This document shows, one piece after another, positions 60,044-64,000 of a DNA stretch of 64,000 nucleotides; within the stretch, counting starts at the first letter, position 1; the number at the start of each line of letters is the position of its first letter. A model generated the notes under the pieces. It saw only the letters and a program-made list of their open reading frames with translations. It made no database searches and was not told where the DNA came from. The position numbers were made by a program, and so were the translations under genes. Origin of the DNA: Kiloniellales bacterium (GTDB taxonomy: Bacteria > Pseudomonadota > Alphaproteobacteria > Kiloniellales > JAKSBE01). Location: positions 1 to 64,000 of the forward strand of contig JASJBF010000013.1 in NCBI GenBank assembly GCA_030066685.1. The letters are read 5' to 3'.

Positions 60044-62347
60044 ATGAGGCTTCCGGGGTCGGGCGAGGAGCAGGAGATTTCAGCAAGCGGCCGGGACGCG
60101 CGAGCTGCCTGGGGCGGCCTGCTCCTGGCCGCGCTTCCGGCCGGGCTGGCCTCGCTCTTCGCCATCCAGATTCCCGCAGTGGCCGGCGGCGAGGTGCTAA
60201 GGCTGAGCGCCGACTGGGTGCCGAGTCTGGGAGTCAGCCTGGCCTTCCTGCTCGACGGCTTGAGCCTGACCTTTGCGCTGCTGATCACCGGCATCGGCAG
60301 TGTCGTCCTTCTCTACTCGGGCGCCTATCTCGGCGGTCACCCTCATCTCGGCCGCTACTACCTCTACCTCTTGTCCTTCATGGTGGCGATGCTCGGCCTG
60401 GTCCTCGCCGACAACCTGATTACGCTCTTCGTGTTCTGGGAACTGACGACCATCACCTCCTACCTGCTGGTCGGCTTCGATCACGGCGCGGCCAAATCGC
60501 GGCGGGCCGCCCTGCAGGCCCTTCTGGTAACGGGCGCGGGCGGCCTGGCGCTGTTGGCCGGGCTGATTCTGCTCGGCACGGCGGCGGGCAGCTTCGAGAT
60601 TTCGCAGATCGTCGCCTCGGGCGCGCTGCTCCGGGAGCACGCGCTCTACCTGCCGATCCTGGTCCTGGTCCTCCTGGGCGCCTTCACCAAGTCGGCCCAG
60701 GTGCCCTTCCATTTCTGGCTGCCCAACGCCATGGCAGCGCCGACCCCGGTCAGCGCCTATCTGCACTCCGCGACCATGGTCAAGGCCGGCATCTACCTGC
60801 TGGCGCGCCTGCATCCGGCGCTGAGCGGGACCGAAGCCTGGATTTGGAGCCTGACGGTCTTCGGCGCGGTCACCGCGGTCTGGGCCTCGGTCCTGGCTTT
60901 GCGCCAGACCGACCTCAAGCTGGTGCTGGCCTACACCACGGTCATGGCGCTGGGCACCTTGACGATGTTCCTGGGCGCCGAGGCGACGGTCGCCGTCGCG
61001 GCCGCGATGACCTTCCTGATCGTCCACGCCTTCTACAAGGCGGCCCTCTTCCTGGTCGTCGGCATGGTCGACCACGCCAGCGGGACGCGGGAGGTTCAGC
61101 GGCTGCGCGGCTTGGCCCGGGCGATGCCTTTGACGGCCGCGGCCGCCGCCCTGGCCGCGCTCTCCATGGCCGGCTTTCCGCCCTTCCTCGGCTTCATCGG
61201 CAAGGAGCTGAAGTACGAGGGCGCCCTGGCCATCGCCTCCGAGCCGCTGCTGGTCGCCTCCGCCGCGGTGCTCGCCAACGCCCTGATGGTCGCCGCGGCG
61301 GCGATCGTCGCGCTGCGGCCCTTCTACGGTCCGCCCGCGGCAACGCCGAAGCCGCCGCAGGAGGCCCCCGTCCAGATGTGGATCGGGCCGCTTCTCCTCG
61401 CGACCCTCGGCCTGAGCTTCGGCCTGGCCCCTTCGCTGATCGCCGACGTCTTCGTGCAGCCGGCCGTCACCGCCATCCTCGGCCGGCCGGAGACGGTCAA
61501 GCTGGCGCTCTGGCACGGCATCAACCTGCCGCTCATGCTCAGCCTGCTCACCTTCGCGCTGGGCATCGCGGTCTACGCCGTCCATCGGCGCGTCCGCGCG
61601 GCCTTGTTCGCGGCCGAGGCTCGGCTGCCGGTTACAGCCGACCGGGGCTGGGACCGCCTGCTCGACGGACTCAAAGCGGTCGCCGCCGTACAGACCCGGG
61701 TGCTGCAGAGCGGCCGCTTGACCAGCTACCTCCTGGTCGTCTTCGTGACCCTGACGCTCGCCCTGGGCGGCAGCCTGCTCCTGACCGATGCCCTGCGCCT
61801 GCCCGAGGCGCTGCCGCGCCTGCTCCCACGGGAGTGGGGCCTGCTCGCCCTGGTGGCGGTCGGCGCCGTCCTGGCCGCCGGCACCCGCTCGCGCCTGGCG
61901 GCGATCTGCGCCCTGGGCGTGGTCGGGGTCGGGATCGCCCTGCTCTTCGTCAGCTTCGGTGCGCCCGACCTCGCCATCACCCAGCTGCTGGTCGAGACCC
62001 TGGTCGTGGTCCTGCTGGCCGTGCTGATGGTCCGGCTGCCGGGCTTCGGCGCGATCCGCGAGGCCGCGACCTGGCGCCGCCGCCGGGACGCCTTGGTGGC
62101 GCTGGGTCTGGGCGCGGCGGTCGCCGCCGTCCTGCTGGCGGTGGTCGCGACCCCGCTCGACCGCGAGCTCACCGCCTACTTCGAATCCACCAGCCTGCCC
62201 GAGGCCTTCGGCCGGAACATCGTCAACGTCATCCTGGTCGACTTCCGCGCCCTCGATACCTTCGGCGAGATCGCCGTGGTCGTGGTCGCCGCGCTGGCCG
62301 CCTTCGCGCTGCTCCGCGGCGCCGCCGGCCGGGAGGCGCCGAGATGA
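60044..62347 (+). CDS. mrpA: Mrp Na+/H+ antiporter subunit A
   Basis: The 767-residue membrane protein has the NuoL-like fold. Recognised segments are the region around [20 protein letters not shown] and [20 protein letters not shown], with the lysines and glutamate of the proton pathway. The C-terminal part carries MrpA-specific helices related to MbhD/MbhE ([20 protein letters not shown]). MrpA and MrpD are the proton/sodium-translocating parts of the hetero-oligomeric antiporter. It overlaps mrpB by ATGA and begins a long operon that continues beyond the window. Confidence 0.9.
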   Translation: MRLPGSGEEQEISASGRDARAAWGGLLLAALPAGLASLFAIQIPAVAGGEVLRLSADWVPSLGVSLAFLLDGLSLTFALLITGIGSVVLLYSGAYLGGHPHLGRYYLYLLSFMVAMLGLVLADNLITLFVFWELTTITSYLLVGFDHGAAKSRRAALQALLVTGAGGLALLAGLILLGTAAGSFEISQIVASGALLREHALYLPILVLVLLGAFTKSAQVPFHFWLPNAMAAPTPVSAYLHSATMVKAGIYLLARLHPALSGTEAWIWSLTVFGAVTAVWASVLALRQTDLKLVLAYTTVMALGTLTMFLGAEATVAVAAAMTFLIVHAFYKAALFLVVGMVDHASGTREVQRLRGLARAMPLTAAAAALAALSMAGFPPFLGFIGKELKYEGALAIASEPLLVASAAVLANALMVAAAAIVALRPFYGPPAATPKPPQEAPVQMWIGPLLLATLGLSFGLAPSLIADVFVQPAVTAILGRPETVKLALWHGINLPLMLSLLTFALGIAVYAVHRRVRAALFAAEARLPVTADRGWDRLLDGLKAVAAVQTRVLQSGRLTSYLLVVFVTLTLALGGSLLLTDALRLPEALPRLLPREWGLLALVAVGAVLAAGTRSRLAAICALGVVGVGIALLFVSFGAPDLAITQLLVETLVVVLLAVLMVRLPGFGAIREAATWRRRRDALVALGLGAAVAAVLLAVVATPLDRELTAYFESTSLPEAFGRNIVNVILVDFRALDTFGEIAVVVVAALAAFALLRGAAGREAPR

Positions 62348-62763
62348 ACTCCCTGATCCTCGGCGCCGCGACCCGGGTCCTGGTCGCGCTCATGCTGCTG
62401 TTCTCGGTCTACATGCTGCTGCGCGGCCACAACGAGCCCGGCGGCGGCTTCATCGGCGGCCTGATCGCGGCGATCGGCTTCGCTCTCTATGCCATCGCGC
62501 AGGGCACCGCGGCGGCCCGCGCGGCCTTGCGGATCGATCCGCGGGACCTCGGCATGATCGGCCTGGGGCTCGCCCTGCTGGCCGGCCTCTTCGCAGCGGT
62601 CTTCGGCGAGCCGCCTTTCACCGGCCAGTGGTGGTTTTTCGGCGGCACCGGGGACGACAAGGGTTTGCCGCTCAGCAGCGTCCTGGTCTTCGACATCGGT
62701 GTCTACCTTGTGGTCGTCGGCGCGGTCCTGACCCTGGTCTTCGCCCTAGAAGAAGAGGTCTGA
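62344..62763 (+). CDS. mrpB: Mrp antiporter subunit B
   Basis: The 139-residue protein has four membrane helices and the MrpB signature [20 protein letters not shown]. It is part of the Mrp complex in the inner membrane. The ATG overlaps the mrpA stop; the GTG of mrpC follows three bases after the stop. Length is typical for the family. Confidence 0.9.
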   Translation: MNSLILGAATRVLVALMLLFSVYMLLRGHNEPGGGFIGGLIAAIGFALYAIAQGTAAARAALRIDPRDLGMIGLGLALLAGLFAAVFGEPPFTGQWWFFGGTGDDKGLPLSSVLVFDIGVYLVVVGAVLTLVFALEEEV

Positions 62764-62766
62764 GCC

Positions 62767-63153
62767 GTGGAGGCGGCGCTCGCGGTCCTGGTCGGCATTC
62801 TGGTGGCGACGAGCGTCTACCTGATGCTCGCCCGCAACGTGCTGAAGTTCCTGATCGGCCTGGTGCTGCTCAGCAACGCCGCCAACCTGACCATCTTCAC
62901 CGCCGGCCGGCTGAACCGGGCGGTGCCGCCGCTGATTCCGGAGGGCCTCGACGCCCCGGCCGGCGTTGTCGCCAACGCCTTGCCGCAGGCCCTGGTCTTG
63001 ACCGCGATCGTGATCGGCTTCGGCCTGCTCGCCTTCGCCCTGGTTCTGGTCTACCGCGGCTACCGAGCGCTGGGCACGCTCGACAGCGACGCGATGCGCG
63101 AGGCCGAGCCGGTCGGCGGGGACGCGAAAGGCGGGGAAGGACCGGCGGCGTGA
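62767..63153 (+). CDS. mrpC: Mrp antiporter subunit C
   Basis: The 128-residue protein has three membrane helices like NuoK, with YLMLARNVLKFLIGLVLLSN and the NALPQALVLTAIVIGFGLLA segment. It uses a GTG start and overlaps mrpD by GTGA. The C-terminal tail is Gly-rich and acidic. Confidence 0.9.
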   Translation: MEAALAVLVGILVATSVYLMLARNVLKFLIGLVLLSNAANLTIFTAGRLNRAVPPLIPEGLDAPAGVVANALPQALVLTAIVIGFGLLAFALVLVYRGYRALGTLDSDAMREAEPVGGDAKGGEGPAA

Positions 63154-64000
63154 GCTGGCTCCTCTCCCTGCCGATCCTGCTGCCCCTCGGGACCGCGATC
63201 CTGACCTTTCTGCTGCGCGGCCGGCGCGCGGCTGCGCGCTGGATCAGCCTCGGCGGCTGCCTGGCCCTGCTCGGCGTCGCGCTCGGGCTGCTGGCCGAGG
63301 TCTGGGCGCAGGGCCTGCTGGCGGCCCAGATGGGCGCCTGGCCGGCGCCCTTCGGCATCACCCTGGTCGCCGACCTGCTGAGCGCGGTCATGGTGCTGAT
63401 CACCGCGGTCACCGGCCTGGCCGTGGCGGTCTACGCCCTGGCCGACATCGACGGCCGCCAGGAGCGGCTGGGCTATCACGCGCTCTTCCACGTCCTGCTC
63501 GCCGGAGTCTGCGGCGCCTTCCTGACCGGCGACCTCTTCAACCTCTACGTCTGGTTCGAGGTCATGCTGATCGCCTCCTTCGGGCTTCTGGTCCTGGGGC
63601 AGAGCAAGGCGCAGCTCGACGGCGGCATCAAGTACGTCGCCCTCAACCTGGTCTCGACCGTGATGCTGCTGACCGGGATCGGGCTGCTCTACGGCCTGAC
63701 CGGCACCTTGAACCTCGCCGATCTGCACCGCGCCGTCGCCGAGGTCGAGAACCAGGGCCTGCTGAGCGTGATCGCGGTCCTCTTCATCGTCGCCTTCGGG
63801 ATCAAGGCCGCGCTCTTCCCGCTGTTCTTCTGGCTGCCGGCCTCCTACCACACGCCGGCGGTGGCGATCTCGGCGGTCTTCGCCGGCCTGCTGACCAAGG
63901 TCGGGGTCTACGCCCTGATCCGCATGTTCACCCTGGTCTTCACCCAGGACCTGGCCTTCACCCACGGCCTGCTGCTGGTGATCGCCGCGCTGACCATGAT
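63150..64000 (+). CDS. mrpD: Mrp antiporter subunit D, cut by window edge
   Basis: The frame starts with GTG at 63150 and runs open to the end of the window (283 residues). It is NuoM/N-like, with LTGDLFNLYVWFEVMLIASF, GIKYVALNLVSTVMLLTGIG and IKAALFPLFFWLPASYHTPA, which contain the conserved Glu and Lys of antiporter subunits. The rest of the gene, and mrpE, F and G, should lie beyond the right edge. Confidence 0.9.
   Translation, partial: MSWLLSLPILLPLGTAILTFLLRGRRAAARWISLGGCLALLGVALGLLAEVWAQGLLAAQMGAWPAPFGITLVADLLSAVMVLITAVTGLAVAVYALADIDGRQERLGYHALFHVLLAGVCGAFLTGDLFNLYVWFEVMLIASFGLLVLGQSKAQLDGGIKYVALNLVSTVMLLTGIGLLYGLTGTLNLADLHRAVAEVENQGLLSVIAVLFIVAFGIKAALFPLFFWLPASYHTPAVAISAVFAGLLTKVGVYALIRMFTLVFTQDLAFTHGLLLVIAALTM

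Overview
The window is a high-GC chromosomal segment that looks alphaproteobacterial, probably from the Rhodospirillales/Kiloniellales side. The signs are a GTTC-N7-GTTC LexA box in front of dinB, an Irr-type iron control element, alphaproteobacterial-type F0 ATPase subunits, a tRNA-Met fragment of alphaproteobacterial type, and frequent GTG/TTG starts with ATGA or GTGA overlaps. No rRNA, intact tRNA or CRISPR array was seen.

Region 1 (1-5.8 kb) is the most unusual part. Four small exported-protein genes lie on the + strand: two share an Asn/Gln-rich motif, one is a stand-alone periplasmic C39 cysteine peptidase, and three share an LE/D-x-x-R-G-like motif resembling a double-glycine leader. 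A convergent gene encodes an outer-membrane barrel with SPOR and coiled-coil segments, followed by a sigma-54 activator. The layout recalls the Fap functional-amyloid system of Pseudomonas (FapD peptidase, FapF barrel), with different candidate subunits.

Region 2 (5.8-10.9 kb) is gene-poor and scarred. It holds a small protein and an FNR-type regulator, a frameshifted IS5-type transposase remnant, a perfect 25-bp inverted repeat, a tyrosine integrase remnant, and a 48-nt tRNA-Met 3' fragment that looks like an attachment site. Region 1 may therefore be cargo of a decayed integrated island reaching beyond the left edge.

Region 3 (10.9-24.6 kb) holds an AraC-type DNA-binding protein, an epoxide hydrolase, an Slt-type lytic transglycosylase, an FUSC/DUF1656/HlyD efflux set with a Na+/H+ antiporter and a DUF523 protein, and an acyl-CoA dehydrogenase/acyl-CoA ligase pair. 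Region 4 (24.6-35 kb) has a TAXI-type TRAP transporter, a cysteine-dioxygenase-like cupin coupled to a four-domain rhodanese protein, and a DUF47-Pit-PPK2 phosphate/polyphosphate operon. Region 5 (35-48 kb) has an RND efflux pair, a kinase-like lipoprotein, two beta-propeller proteins, a putative manganese transporter divergent from oxyR, a PadR/Nudix pair and an isochorismatase-like hydrolase.

Region 6 (48-58.7 kb) has a membrane-anchored linalool-dehydratase-like protein coupled to a 40-residue membrane peptide and DgkA, a chemoreceptor, an ArsR/DUF899/GFA operon, SOS-controlled dinB, an M24 peptidase homologue with altered metal ligands, and an atpB-atpE pair without the b subunits. Region 7 (58.9-64 kb) has a tandem universal stress protein and the start of an mrpABCD Na+/H+ antiporter operon, cut by the window edge in mrpD.
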